From NCBI RefSeq assembly GCF_904849725.1, contig NC_058520.1, positions 539,886,083-539,950,082 on the forward strand: DNA of 64,000 bases, written 5' to 3'. A model generated the notes under the pieces. It was not told the DNA's origin. It worked only from the letters and a program-made list of their open reading frames with translations, and did no database searches. This document shows positions 45,942-58,883 of the stretch, one piece after another. A program made the translations under genes and the position numbers. Every line of letters begins with the position of its first letter. The first letter of the stretch is position 1. Origin of the DNA: Hordeum vulgare subsp. vulgare (taxonomy: Eukaryota; Streptophyta; Magnoliopsida; Poales; Poaceae).

Positions 45942-47822
45942 TAATTGATGACAACCTAGAATCAAGGCTTCAAATAAAGATACTCATAAGGATATGACAG
46001 TTTTGACAGACATATGACTAGTACAAGCTCCTCCTAAATGTGTGCAATCCCTTTAAAGGATAGTTGCTTTGAAATGCAATGGAACACACAAGGTAGAAGG
46101 ACAAGACAAGTCATATGGATCTTGGCTATATGCATCGAACATATGTCAATGAAGGACTTCCATGTTCAAGACCCCCTCTTGCAAACAATATGTGCAAGAA
46201 ACAAGAGGTCATCTTGAACTAGGATATGATGCATATACTTACCTTGATGATCTTGAGCATCCTGACATAGAAGTACACTTGGGAAAACAAATGTTAGATA
46301 ACACAAGAGTACCCTGTTGTAAAGATGCAAAGAACTTCAAAAGTACGAAGAAATTGAAGAAAATATGTCTTCAACATGTCTTCAATAAACAAGAATTTTT
46401 ATCCCCTAAAGCCACGTTTATCTCTCTCCCCCTTAATGTGTAAGGTTTGATACAAGTATCTCCCCTTAAAGTTGTTTCTCCCTCTTTTTGTATAAGCTTC
46501 TTGATGATATGTCTCCCCTATAATAGGTTCATTGAATGGAAGCTTTGATGATATTTCTCCCCCTTTGGAATAATTGCCAAAAAGAAAGGTCAGAGGGTAA
46601 TGGCTCATTGAGAGAAAGGGATCCTGGATACTTCTCTCTTTGGTAAGGGTTCCTTGAAATTAGCTTTTCTCCCCCTTAGATATTTTGTAGGCCTCATCGA
46701 ATATTCTCCCAAATAGGTATGGATAAGAGGTCCTTGAATGATCTCCCTCTTATATTGCATGGGATCACTGAGATTTTTCTCCCCCTAGAGAAGTTGTCTC
46801 CCCCTAAGATAATAGTCTGGAAGAAATTTATCAGAGCAACAAAGTTAGAAATTTATCACAGCAACAAAGTCCGAGGCATAATGATTCGGTAGAATCGAGA
46901 ATGATATTCAGGTCTCTGGGAGAAATCGGTTGGACCAAGTTTCCCAATCCGGTGAAACCGAGTTGCAATGATAGTCAACTCTTTAACATAAACTAGGTTG
47001 ATCGAAAGTATTGTTTCAAAAGTTCAGTGTAAAGAGAATGATAATTCACACTGAGAGAGTTAAACAAAAGTAAGAAGAATAAATAGAATTATTTTCTTTA
47101 AAAATACACCCATATAGATGGGAGAGGGATGGTTCTAAGAATGTGAAATATCAAATGTGAACCGTACGATATTCTCCATCTAGATGTGGGGTGGTGAATA
47201 GGTCACCTATTAGAGTACTTGACTTGAGGAGTCAAGCAAGGATGCTTGATCATAGGTCATACTCATCGTTAAGCCTCAAATGGGGTTACCATTTTCCGAT
47301 TAAGCATTTCGATGTCTTCATATCACTTGAGTTGTTTACTCCATGAATAGGTGTAGAGCCTAATCAAAGATATGAGTACATACCTTCGAATGATGTTGAT
47401 GACGTGCCATGTACGTGAACCTGTTGTGGATGCTCAAAGTTGATGAAGATCATCTTGAGTTGGGAGCAATCCATGTCGTTTTGGTTCACTTTTCACCTAC
47501 AATGGTTAGTCATGCAAGGAAGAACATAATATATCCAAATGACATGAGTGAAATTCATAATCATAGTGTTGTCAAGGATATGATTTTGTTGTATTCTTCC
47601 TTCATCTCCGGAGAAATAGGTTGTTGATACTTGGCCATGTCAAGATTGCTTTTGTTTGGAGTTGATTGCAATCTTGTGGAGTGTATTTCATCCAAGTACC
47701 TACAAAAGGGTTAGATACAATACAAGGGAGCATAGTTTCTAAGACATAAGATGGTCATATCAATGGCATCAAGGAATAGTCAGTCAAGCTCATGCCATTG
47801 CATGCATTCGAGTGAGTCTAGC
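45942..47822 (-). other. Sirevirus 3' internal non-coding region with multiple polypurine tracts
   Basis: On the plus strand the word TCTCCCCCT/CTCCCCTT recurs near 46459, 46518, 46556, 46668, 46781 and 46798, which are AGGGGGAGA tracts on the element's coding strand. Multiple PPT-like copies upstream of the 3' LTR are a known Sirevirus feature. Near 46885-46970 another CGGTTGGACC...CCGGTGAAACCGAG palindromic set is seen. No envelope-like ORF is recognisable. 47000-47822 holds no clear coding sequence. Confidence 0.6.
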
Positions 47823-48627
47823 TCAAGTTTGAAGCATCAATGATGTTAAACTCACTCTAAAATGAAAGAACACTTTCTCGTCAGGTGGTTTGGTGAAAAT
47901 ATCAGCCAGTTGTTTGTTAGTACCAACATGCCTCATATCAATATCTCCTTTGGCAACATGATCACGAATGAAATGATGTCGCAATTGGATGTGCTTGGTT
48001 CTAGAATGTTGCACATGATTATATGCAATCTTAATAGCACTTCCATTGTCACACAACAAGGGGACTTTTCTAACATGAATGCCATAATCCTTAAGTGTTT
48101 GAGACATCCTTAGTAATTGAGCACAACATGATCCAACGGCAATGTATTTAGCTTCGGCAATTGATAAGGATACCGAGTTTTGTTTCTTGGATGTCCAAGA
48201 GACAAGAAATGTCCCAAGAAATTGACATGTACATAAGGTGGATTTTCTATCAACCTTGTCTCGAGCATAATCCGACTCGGAATAGCCAACAAGATCAAAA
48301 GAAGATCCCTTGGGATACCATATGCCAAAGTTTGGTGTATGTATAAGGTATCTCACTATCCTTTTCAGTGCCAATAGATGACATTCTTTAGGTGCTGCTT
48401 GATAGCGGGCACGCATGCAAACACTTAGCATATATCAGGATGCGAGGTACATAGATATAACAATGATCCTATCATTGATCGATAAACCTTTTGATCACCG
48501 GGTGCATCATCCTTAGTGAGGTCAAGATGTCTTGTAGTAGGCATGGGGGTTCTCATACCTTTGCATTCTTGCATGTTGAACTTCTTGATCAAGTCCTTGG
48601 TGTACTTGGTCTAAGATATGAACGTAC
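47823..48627 (-). pseudogene. Sirevirus pol C-terminus: RT end and RNase H
   Basis: From 48632 leftward the minus strand continues RT (NMQECKGMRTPMPT, QKVYRSMIGSLLYL) and has an in-frame stop where 'HPDIC' is followed by TAG/TAA-type disruption near 48431. The RNase H part (48431-47823) contains SESDYARDKVDRKSTLCTC, SIAEAKYIA and NKQLADIFTKPP, which are standard Copia RNase H landmarks. The normal Asp of 'YSDSDYAG' is changed around the first motif (YSESDYAR). It joins the RT half at 58884-59559 across the Athila insertion. Confidence 0.85.
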
Positions 48628-48632
48628 CTTCT
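48628..48632. repeat. Target site duplication CTTCT
   Basis: Identical to 58884-58888. The repeats flank the Athila element exactly at its TG and CA ends. Confidence 0.95.
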
Positions 48633-50157
48633 TGATACGTCCATTTTGCATCATGCTTTCATGTTGATATTTATCGCTTTATGGGTTGTTATATTACCTT
48701 GTGGTACCATACTTATGCCTTTTCTATCTTATTTTGCAAGGTTTATTTGAAGAGGGAGAATACAAGCAGCTGGAATTCTGGACTGGAAAAGGAGCAAGTC
48801 TGAGTCCTCTATTCTGCACAACTCCAAATGCCCTGAAAATCAACGTGGAATTTTTTGGGAATATATAAAAAATACTGGGCGAAAGTAGTACCAGAGGGGA
48901 TCTACCAGGGCCCCACAAGCCTGGTAGCCGCCACCCCCTCGTGGCGGCTACAGGGCTTGTGGGCACCCTGATGGCCCACTGGCCCCCTCTTTTGCTATAT
49001 GAAGGGTTTCGTTCTAGAAAAAATCAAGGAGGAGCTTTTTCATGGATTCTCCGCCGCCACGAGGCAGAACTTAAGCAGATCCAATCTAGAGCTCCGGCAG
49101 GACGATCCTGCCGGGGAAACATCCCTCCCGGAGGGGGAAATCGTCGCCATCGTCATCACCAACACTCCTCTCGTCGGAGGGGAGTCATCTTCATCAACAT
49201 CTTCATCAGCACCATCTCCTCTCCAAGCCCTAGTTCATCTCTTGTAACCAATCCCCATCTCGCGACTCCGATTGGCACTTGTAAGGTTGCTAGTAGTGTT
49301 GATTACTCTTTGTAGTTGATGCTAGTTGGATTACTTGGTGGAAGAGTTTATGTTCAGATCCTTGATGCTACTCATTACACCTCTGATCATGATTATGATT
49401 ATGCTTTGTGAGTAGTTACTTTTGTTCATGAGGACATGGGATAAGTCATGCTGATAATAGTCATGTGAATTTGGTATTCGTTCGGTATTTTGATATGCTG
49501 TATGTTGTCTTTTCCTCTAGTGGTGTTATGTGAACGTAGACTACATAACACTTCACCATGTTTGGGCCTAGAGGAAGGAATTGGGGAGTAGTAAGTGGAT
49601 GATGGGTTGCTAGAGTGACAGAAGCTTAAACACCAGTCTATGTGTTGCTTCGTAAGGGGCTGATTTGGATCCATTACTTTAATGCTATGGTTAGACGTTG
49701 TCTTAATTCTTCTTTCGTAGTTGTGGATGCTTGCGAGAGGGGTTAATCATAAGTGGGATGCTTGTACAAGTAAGGGCAGTACCCAAGCTCCGGTCCACCC
49801 ACATATCAAACTATCAAAGTAACGAACGTGAATCATATGAACTTGATGAAACTAGCATGACAGAAATTCCCGTGTGTCCTCGGGAGCGTTTTTCCTCCTA
49901 TAAGAATTGTTCAGGCTTGTCCCTTGCTATAAAAGGGATTGGGCCACTTTGCTGCACCGTTGCTACTACTTGTTACTTGTTACTTTTCACTTGCTACGTT
50001 TCACCTCGCTACACCATCACTTGTTACCGCTACTTTCAGTGCTTGCAGTTATTACCTTGGTGAAAACTGTTTATCAGAGCCTTCTGCTCCTCGTTGGGTT
50101 CGACACTCTTACTTATCGAAAGGACTACGATTGATCCCCTATACTTGTGGGTCATCA
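48633..50157 (+). repeat. 5' LTR of the Athila element
   Basis: 1525 bp from TGATACGTCCATTTTGC to TGGGTCATCA. A TATA-like 'ttgctatatgaaggg' lies at 48990-49004. It contains a 12-bp extra repeat unit (tcaacatcttca) near 49193 compared with the 3' LTR. GC-rich 'ccgccacgagg' and 'ctcgtcggagggg' parts give shadow open frames. Confidence 0.95.
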
Positions 50158-50168
50158 AGACTCTTTTC

Positions 50169-50186
50169 TGGCGCCGTTGCCGGGGA
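50169..50186 (+). other. Primer-binding site (tRNA-Asp type)
   Basis: TGGCGCCGTTGCCGGGGA, 11 bases after the 5' LTR, complementary to the 3' end of plant tRNA-Asp as usual for Athila elements. Confidence 0.85.
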
Positions 50187-50263
50187 GGTAGGTGCCTTTG
50201 GTAAGTGGAATTTGGTAAGGAAACATTTATATACTGTGCTGAAATTTATTGTCACTTGTCACT

Positions 50264-53200
50264 ATGGAAACTGTTCCTTTGAGGAGTTTGTTCGGGGTAT
50301 CTTCACCACGAACGGAAGCACGAGGAGTTGTTCCTCAACCTGAGGTACCTACTGAAAATATCTTTTATGAAATTCCTTCGGGTATGCTTGAGAAACTGCT
50401 GGCTAATCGTTTTACATGAGATGGATCTTCACATCCAGACTTGCATCTGATCTATGTAGATGAAGTTTGTGGTTTATTTAAGCTTGCAGGTTTGCCCGAG
50501 GATGAGGTAAAGAAGAAATTCTTTCCTTTATATTTGAAGGATAAGGCGTTGAAATGGTATAGGCTATGTGATGATACTGGATCATGGGACTACAATCGGT
50601 TGAAATTGGAATTTCATCAAAAGTTCTATCCTATGAAATTAGGACATCGTGATCGGAATTATATTTATAACTTCTGGCCTCGTGACAGGGAAAACATAGC
50701 TTAAGCTTGGGGGAGGCTTAAATCAATGCTATATTCATGCCCCAATCATGATCTCTCGAGAGAAATTATCACTCAAAACTTTTATGCTCGGCTTTCTCAT
50801 GAATATCGTACCATGCTTGACACTTCTTGTACCGGTTCTTTTATGAAGAAGGATATTGACCACAAGTGGAATTTATTGGAAAGAATCAAACGTAACTCTG
50901 AAGATTGGGAGCTTGAGGAAGGTAAGGAGTCAGGTATGAATTTCCAGTTTGATTGCGTTAAATCTTTTGTTGAAACAAACACTTCTAGAGATTTTAGCGC
51001 TAAGTATGGACTTGACTCTGAGATAGTAGCTTCTCTATGTGAATCTTTTGCTGCGCATGTTGATCTTCCCAAAGATAAGTGGTTTAAATATCATCCCCCT
51101 GTAGAAGTCAACATAGCTAAACCCAATCTAGTTGAGGAGAAAGTCATTGCCTTTAGTGATGCTATTGTTCCTTGTGCCTACGCCGAGAAACCACCATACC
51201 TTGCTAGGAAAAAGGATTATTCTAAAGCTCCAACTGTGATACGTAGGGGTTACATTAGACCACTTGCACCCCCTGAGGAAATTAGAGTTGAATCTAGTGT
51301 TGCTATTATCAAAGATCTCTTAGCCGAAGACATAGACGGGCATGTTATCAAATTCTGCGAGGACTTTGCCAGAATTGCTAAACCTCACGCGAGAGACAAA
51401 TACGGACCTGTAGTTGGCCTGCCCATTGTTTCTGTCAAGATAGGAGATCACTGTAATCATGGTTTATGTGATATGGGTGCTAGTGTTAGTGCAATACCTC
51501 GTTCCCTATATGATGAAATCAAAGATGAGATTGCACCTGCTGAGTTAGAACCCATTGATGTCACTATTACGCTAGCTAATAGAGACACTATCTGCCCTCT
51601 GGGAATTGTGAGAGACGTAGAAGTCCTGTGTGGTAAGACGAAGTATCCTACTGATTTCCTCGTCCTTGCTACTGCACAAGATAGCTTTTGTCCCATCATA
51701 TTTGGTAGACCCTTACTCAACACTGTCAATGCTCACATTGATTGCATTAAGCAGACTGCCACTGTTGGTTTCGAGGGTGTGTCTCATGAACTTAACTTCT
51801 CCAAGTTTGGAAGACAACCCCATGAAAAAGAGTCGTTTGGTAGGGAGGAAATCATTGCTCTTGCCTCTATTGTCGTACCTCCTACGGATCCTTTAGAGCA
51901 ATATCTGCTTGAGCATGAAAATGATATGCATATGGATGAAAGAGACGAGATAGATAAAGTTGTCTTAGAACAATATCCTATTCTCAAGAATAATCTACCG
52001 GTTGAACTGCTTGGGGATCCTCCCCCACTAAAGGCTGATCCTGTGTTCGAGCTTAAACAGTTGCCTGATACTCTTAAGTATGCCTATCTTGATGAGAAGG
52101 AGATATATCCTGTTATTATTAGTGCTCACCTCTCGAATCACGAAGAGAAGAAGTTATTAAAAACTTTGAGGAAGCACCGTGAGGCTATTGGATACACTCT
52201 TGATGATCTTAAGGGTATTAGTCCCACTCCATGTCAGCAAAAGATTAAAACTGATCCTGACTTCAAACCAGTTGCTGATCATCAAAGGAGATTAAATCCT
52301 AAGATGAAAGAGGTCGTGAGAAAAGAAATATTAAAGCTTCTGGAAGCAGGAATCATTTATCCTGTTGCTCATAGTGATTAGGTAAGTCCAGTACATTGCG
52401 TACCTAAGAAGGGAGGTATCACCGTCGTTCCTAATGATAAGAATGAATTAATCCCACAAAGGATTATTACTGGCTCTAGGATGGTGATAGACTTACGGAA
52501 AGTGAACAAGGCAACCAGGAAAGACCATTATCCTTTGCCGTTTATCGACCAAATGCTATAAAGGCTATCCAAACACACACACTTCTGGTTTCTAGACGGT
52601 TATTCAGGTTTCTCGCAAATACCTGTTGCACAATCTGATGAGGAGAAAACCACTTTCACCTACCCCTTTGGTACCTTTGCTTATAGACGTATGCCTTTTG
52701 GCTTATGCAATGCACCCGCCACCTTTCAAAGATGTATGATGGCTATATTCTCTGACTTTTGTGAAAAGATTGTCGAGGTTTTCATGGATGACCTCCGTTT
52801 ACGGGTCTTCCTTTGATGATTGCCTCAATAACCTTGATCGAGTCTTACAGAGATGCAAAGATACCAACCTCGTCTTGAATTGGGAGAAGTGCCACTTTAT
52901 GGTTAATGAAGGCATCGTCTTAGGACATAAAATTTATGAAAGAGGCATTGAAGTTGATAAGGCTAAGGTTGATGCAATTGAGAAAATGTCTTGCCCCACA
53001 GATATCAGAGGTATACGGAGTTTCCTAGGTCATGCTGGTTTCTATGGAAGGTTCATTAAAGACTTCTCTAAGATTTCAAGGCCTCTTACCAACCTCTTGC
53101 AGAAGGATGTTCCTTTTGTTTTTGATGAGGATTGTGAGGAAGCTTTCGAAATACTTAAGAAGGCCTTGATAACCGCACCTATTGTCCAACCACCTGACTG

Positions 53201-55040
53201 GAACTTGCCCTTTGAAATCATGTGCGACGCTAGTGATTATGCTGTTGGTGCTGTTCTAGGACAAAGAGTTGACAAGAAGTGTAATGTTATTCACTACGCT
53301 AGTAAAACTCTAGACAGTGCCCAAAGAAACTATGCAACTACGGAGAAGGAGTTTTTAGCAGTCGTGTTTGCATGTGAAAAGTTCAGATCTTAAATAGTTG
53401 ACTCCAAAGTCACTATTCACTCAGATCATGTTGCTATTAAGTACCTTATGGAGAAGAAAGACGCTAAGCCTAGGCTAATCAGATGGGTTCTCCTGCTACA
53501 GGAATTTGATTTTCACGTTGTTGACCGAAAGGGTGCCGATAACCCTGTGGCAAATAACTTGTCCAGGCTAGAGAATGTCCTTGATGACCCACGACCTATA
53601 GATGACAGCTTTCCTGATGAGCAATTAAATGTCATCCGCACTTCACATAGTGTACCGTGGTATGCTGATTACGCAAACTACATCGTAGCCAAATACATAC
53701 CACCTAGTTTCACCTAGCAGCAAAAGAAGAAATTCTTCTTTGATTTGAGACACTACTTTTGGGATGATACTCACCTTTATAAGGAAGGAGTAGATGGTGT
53801 TATTAGACATTGTGTGCCTGAACATGAACAGGGATAGATCCTGCAGAAGTGTCATTCCGAAGCCTACGGAGGACATCATGTTGGAGATAGAACTGCTCAT
53901 AAGGTATTGCAATCAGGTTTCTATTGGCCCACTCTCTTCAAGGATGCCCGTAAGTTTGTCTTGTCTTGTGACGAATGCCAAAGAATAGGGAACATCAGTA
54001 AACGTTAGGAAATGCCTATGAACTATTCACTTGTCATTGAACCATTTGATGTCTGGGGCTTTGGTTATATGGGATCCTTCCCGAGTTCCAATGGGTACAC
54101 TCACATCTTAGTTGCTATGGATTATGTCACTAAGTGGGTAGAAGCTATCCCCACTAGAAATGTTGATCACCACACCTCTATTAAGATGCTTAAAGAAGTC
54201 ATTTTCCCAAGATTTGGAGTCCCTAGATATCTGATGACTGATGGCGGTTCACACTTCATTCATGGTGTTTTCCGCAAGATGCTTGCTAAGTATGATTTCA
54301 ACCATAGGGTTGCATCTCCTTATCATCCTTAGTCTAGTGGTCAAGTGGAGTTGAGTAATAGGGAGATCAAATTGATCTTACAAAAGACTGTCAATAGATC
54401 TCAAAAGAATTGGTCTAGTAAACTTGACGATGCACTATGGGATTATAGGACCGCTTATAAGAATCCCATGGGCATGTCGCCGTATAAAATGGTTTACGGT
54501 AAGGCGTGTCATTTACCTCTTGAGCTAGAACACAAGGCTTATTGGGCCATCAAAGAGCTTAACTTCGATTTCAAACTTGCCGGTGAGAAGCGTTTGTTTG
54601 ATATCATCTCATTAGATGAATGGAGGGCCCAAACATATGAGAATGCCAAGTTGTTCAAGGAAAAGGTTAAGAGATGGCACGATAAAAGAATACAGAAACA
54701 AGAGTTCAATGTAGGTGATTATGTCCTGCTATACAATTCTCGCTTAAGATTCTTCGCAGGCAAACTTCTCTCTAAATGGGAAGGTCCTTACGTTGTCGAG
54801 GAAGTATATCATTCCGGTGCCATCAAAATCAATAACACGGAAGGAAATTTTCCTAGAGTGGTAAATGGGCAAAGAATCAAGCATTATATCTCTGGTACTC
54901 CCATAAATGTTGAGACCAATATCATCAATATCATAACTCGAGAGGAGTACATAAGGGATGTTTATCAGCCTATTTCTGACCCTGAAAACGAAGAGGTATG
55001 TGTTTCGGTAAGTAATTGGACTCCGAAGCTTTTCCAATAG
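50264..55040 (+). pseudogene. Athila gag-pol polyprotein, disabled
   Basis: The frame starts at ATG 50264. Gag: GLPEDEVKKKFFPL, WYRLC and NRLKLEFHQKFYP; stops at 50417-50419 and 50702-50704. Protease: LCDMGASVSAIP (D-x-G-A-S kept, about 51470). RT: KKGGITVV, YPLPFIDQML, MPFGLCNAPATFQ and FMDD, with stops at 52379-52381 and 52559-52561 and a 2-base loss just after FMDD (about 52787) that shifts the frame. RNase H: MCDASDYAVGAVLG, then a stop at 53391-53393. Integrase: His/Cys zinc region (CDECQ), stops at 53715, 53835, 54006 and 54330. The first catalytic Asp is Gly (VWGFGYMG instead of VWGFDYMG), while DGGSHF and the VE residue remain. Integrase continues to LFQ at 55040. The polyprotein is non-functional. 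Confidence 0.9.
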
Positions 55041-55323
55041 GAAATTTCCTCCGTTTTGGAATTTTTGGAAAATTAGAAAAATAAAAAGCAGTCCAGAGAG
55101 CGCACGAGGCGGCCACAAGCTTGGTAGCCGCCACCTACCCCCTGGCGGCTGCTACAGGGCTTGTGGGCACATCGTGTGCCTCCCGGACTCCGTTTTCTTG
55201 TGGAGCACTCCTTCTGGTCCAGAAAAACTCATTATATATACGCCCGAGGGTTTTGATCTCCGTTTCATGCAGTTTTCCTCCCTTTTCGTTTCGAGCCTGT
55301 TTCTGTTGCAGATCTAGATCTTC

Positions 55324-55843
55324 ATGACTTCCCCAAAAGCTCCTAAGGACAAGATCTTCGAGAAGGTCATCAATCCCTATCTCACGGAAGTGCTGAAGCA
55401 CCCTCAATCTATCAAGATGATTGAGGGGATGTTGCACATCCTGATGTTGAGGGGCCTAAGAAGACCGGAAGCGTGGAGACGAGGCTCGAAGCAATGGAGC
55501 AACAAGTCTTCAAGTGCCAAGGGATGGTGGAGCGTGGACTCAACGCCAACCACATGATGATCACGGAGTTCACCAGCAATCACAAGATGGTGCCATTGAC
55601 ATTGGGAAGCACCTCTCGAGGCTCTATGATAGGGTTGATCAACTTCACGGCCAGATCTATGACCTGCAGAACCAAAACTGTGAGTATGAGTATAGATTTA
55701 AATCAATACGGTTGGCTGCAGATTTGAGGATTCCGGCGACTCGTTCATCCTACCATGATGGAGCACCTATGCCTTGGAAGACGGAGGATCAGACTACTCC
55801 AACAACACCACCACCACCATCACCACCAAAGGAAGACAACTAA
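55324..55843 (+). pseudogene. Athila-type extra ORF of unknown function, frameshifted
   Basis: The protein starts MTSPKAPKDKIFEKVINPYL and its parts lie in three frames: 55324-55470, then ETRLEAMEQQVFKCQGMVE (from 55473) and HGQIYDLQNQNCEYEYRFK to a Pro-rich end (TPPPPSPPKEDN, 55843). This implies at least two frameshifts. The middle is Gln/Glu-rich and probably coiled-coil. It sits where Athila elements may carry an env-like gene, but no signal peptide or membrane span is visible. The related but divergent ORF at 387-862 occupies the same place in another element. Confidence 0.6.
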
Positions 55844-57354
55844 GCATTGGTATGGGCAATCCCCTTGGCTTTTGCCAAGCTTGCGGGAGTTGCCCTGGTA
55901 TCGTATCACCTTTATATCTTTTGTTTTTACCTTTGTTTTAGTTCTTTCCTTTTCAGTTTTTATTTCTTCTCTTAGTGGAATAAGTCTTTAGTGTTTAGTT
56001 TGAGTCTTTTGCTTTGTGTCTCCGCCGTTGTATTCGAGCTTGCAAGCTATATAATAAAGAGCATCTTAGTCAAGGGCTTTGTTTTGTGCCGTGATCAAAA
56101 GTATGAAAAGAACGATAGCATGAAAGATCATGAGATGGTCTTATGGAAAGTGATAGCTTCACATATAACAAGTATGATGATTGAAACTTGTTGAGAATAA
56201 ACCAACATAGACCTCAGTCATTGTTGCAATTAATAAGAAGTAATAAGGAAAGAGAGGTTCACATATAAATATATCATCTTAGACACTTTCTATAATTGTG
56301 AGCACTCATCAAACTATTACATGCTTAGAAGTAGACGTTGGACAAAGAAGACAACATAATGAATTGTGTTTGCTTGGTTCCAAACAATGTTATATGATTA
56401 GAGATCCCTTAGCATGTGACGACTTCTTCCACCTCACATTAGCCAAAACTCCCACACCAAGTAGAGATACTACTTGTGGATCCATAAACCTCCAACCCAG
56501 TTTTGCCATGAGAGTCCACCATACCTACCTATGGATTGAATAAGATCCCTCAAGTAAGTTGTCATCGGTGCAAGCAATAAAAATTGCTCTCTAGTATGTA
56601 TGATCTATTAGTGTGTGGAAAATAAGCTTTATACGAACCTGTGATGAGGAAGACATAAAATCGACAGACTGCATAATAAAGTTCTTTATCACACGAGGCA
56701 ATATAAAGTGACGTTCCTCCGCACTAAGAGGACACGCATCCAAACCTCAAAAGCGCATGACAACCTCTGCTTCCCTCTGCGAAGGGCCTATCTTGTACCT
56801 TTACTTTTTGCCCTTGTAAGAGTCATGGTGATCTTCACCAATCCCCTATTTTGCCTTTGTCTTGGCTACCGTCACATGCTTGGGAAAGATCTATATTCAT
56901 ATATCAACTTGGAGATGAGTACTTATGCTTTATTATTGTTGACTTTACCCTTGAGGTAAATGGTTGGGAGGCAAAACTATAAGCCCCTATCTTCCTCTGT
57001 GTCCAGCTGAATCTTTGATACCATGAGTACCACGTGACTTGTAACAATTGTGGAAAACAAAAGCGATGATTGAGTATGTGGGTTTGCTTTACAAGCTCTT
57101 ATTTGACTCTTTCTGATGTTATGATAAATTGCAATTGCTTCAATGACTATGGACTATTGTTGGTTACTTCTCGGTAAGGTTTTTTGCTTTGTGAAGGAAT
57201 TGTTACTTTCCCATAAGAATCTTTATGATGTATTGCTGTTCTATGTGTGATCATGATGCCCTCATGTCTGTATTATGTTTTATCGACACCTTCATCCCTA
57301 AACATGGGGACATGTTTATGGAACTTGATTTTCGCTTGAGGACAAGCAAGGTCT
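55844..57354 (+). other. Athila 3' internal non-coding region
   Basis: About 1.5 kb between the extra ORF and the polypurine tract. No protein is recognisable. It is collinear with 870-2165. Blocks such as 'agtagagatactacttgtg' (56460) and 'caccatacctacctatggattgaataagat' (first 20 bases shared) are among the best conserved, more than expected for neutral sequence between diverged copies. Confidence 0.6.
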
Positions 57355-57367
57355 AAGCTTGGGGGAG
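57355..57367 (+). other. Polypurine tract
   Basis: AAGCTTGGGGGAG directly before the 3' LTR; typical Athila PPT. Confidence 0.85.
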
Positions 57368-57368
57368 T

Positions 57369-58883
57369 TGATACATCCATTTTGCATCATGCTGTCATGT
57401 TGATATTTATCGCTTTATGGGCTGTTATATTACCTTGTGGTACCATACTTATGCCTTTTCTCTCTTATTTTGCAAGATTTATTTGAAGAGGGAGAATACC
57501 GGCAACAGGAATTCTGGACTAGAAAAGGAGCAAGTCTGAGTCCTCTATTCTGCACAACTCCAAATGCCCTGAAAATAAACGTGGAATTTTTTGGGAATAT
57601 ATAAAAAATACTGGGCGAAAGAAGTACCAGAGGGGAGCTACCAAGGCCCCACAAGCCTGGTAGCCGCCACACCCTCGTGGCGGCTACACGGCTTGTGGGC
57701 ACCATGACGGCCCATTGCCCCCCCCTCTTTTGCTATATGAAGGGTTTCGTTCCAGAAAAAATCAAGGAGGAGCTTTTTCGTGGATTCTCCGCCGCCACGA
57801 GGCTGAACTTGAGCAGATCCAATCTAGAGCTCCAGCACGACGATCCTGCCGGGGAAACTTCCCTCCCGGAGGGGGAAATCGTCGCCATCGTCATCACCAA
57901 CACTCCTCTCGTCGGAGGGGAGTCATCTTCATCAGCACCATCTCCTCTCCAAGCCCTAGTTCATCTCTTGTAACCAATCTCCATCTCGCGATTCCGATTG
58001 GCACTTGTAAGGTTGCTAGTAGTGTTGATTACTCTTTGTAGTTGATGCTAGTTGGATTATTTGGTGGAAGAGTTTATGTTCAGATCCTTGATGCTAATCA
58101 TTACACCTATGATCATGATTATGATTATGCTTTGTGAGTAGTTACTTTTGTTCCTGAGGACATGGGATAAGTCATGCTGATAATAGTCATGTGAATTTGG
58201 TATTCGTTCGGTATTTTGATATGCTGTATGTTGTCTTTTCCTCTAGTGGTGTTATGTGAACGTAGACTACATAACACTTCACCATGTTTGGGCCTATAGG
58301 AAGGCACTGGGGAGTAGTAAGTAGATGATGGGTTGCTAGAGTGACAGAAGCTTAAACCCCAGTCTATGCGTTGCTTCGTAAGGGGCTGACTTGGATCCAT
58401 TAGTTTAATGCTATGGTTAGACGTTGTCTTAATTCTTTTTTCGTAGTTGCGGATGCTTGCGAGAGGGGTTAATCATAAATGGGATGCTTGTCCAAGTAAG
58501 GGCAGTACCCAAGCACCAGTCCACCCACATATCAAACTATCAAAGTAACGAACGCGAATCATATGAACTTGATGAAACTAGCATGACAGAAATTCCCGTG
58601 TGTCCTCGGGAGCGTTTTTCCTCCTATAAGACTTGTTCAGGCTTGTCCCTTGCTACAAAAGGGATTGGGCCACTTTGTTGTACCGTTGCTACTACTGGTT
58701 ACTTGTTACTTTTCACTTGCTATGTTTCACCTCGCTACACCATCACTTGTTACTGCTATTTTCAGTGCTTGCAGTTATTACCTTGCTGAAAACTATTTAT
58801 CAGAGCCTTCTGCTCCTCGTTGGGTTCGACACTCTTACTTATCGAAAGGACTACGATTGATCCCCTATACTTGTGGGTCATCA
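57369..58883 (+). repeat. 3' LTR of the Athila element
   Basis: 1515 bp, TGATACATCC to TGGGTCATCA, followed exactly by the CTTCT duplication. Its start already carries CG to CA (TGATACATCC against TGATACGTCC), a methylation-type transition. Confidence 0.95.

Larger units (their letters stand above)
48633..58883 (+). mobile_element. Athila-lineage Ty3/Gypsy retrotransposon, full-length but defective
   Basis: 10.25 kb with LTRs at 48633-50157 and 57369-58883. The primer site is complementary to tRNA-Asp (TGGCGCCGTTGCCGGGGA, 50169-50186), the polypurine tract is AAGCTTGGGGGAG (57355-57367) and the TSD is CTTCT. The domain order gag, protease, RT, RNase H, integrase, then an extra ORF, is that of Athila elements. 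In a 130-bp LTR sample (49313-49440 against 58039-58166) I count 4 substitutions; the first ~350 bp of the LTR are more diverged. All ORFs are broken. It is inserted in the RT of the minus-strand Sirevirus. Confidence 0.95.

Noticed and set aside
46162..46443. A plus-strand protein of 93 residues
   Set aside because: It lies antisense in the Sirevirus 3' non-coding region and has no recognisable motif; likely a chance frame.
55324..55843. A retroviral-type envelope gene in the Athila element
   Set aside because: The frameshifted ORF is short, hydrophilic and coiled-coil-like, with no signal peptide, membrane span or glycoprotein features.
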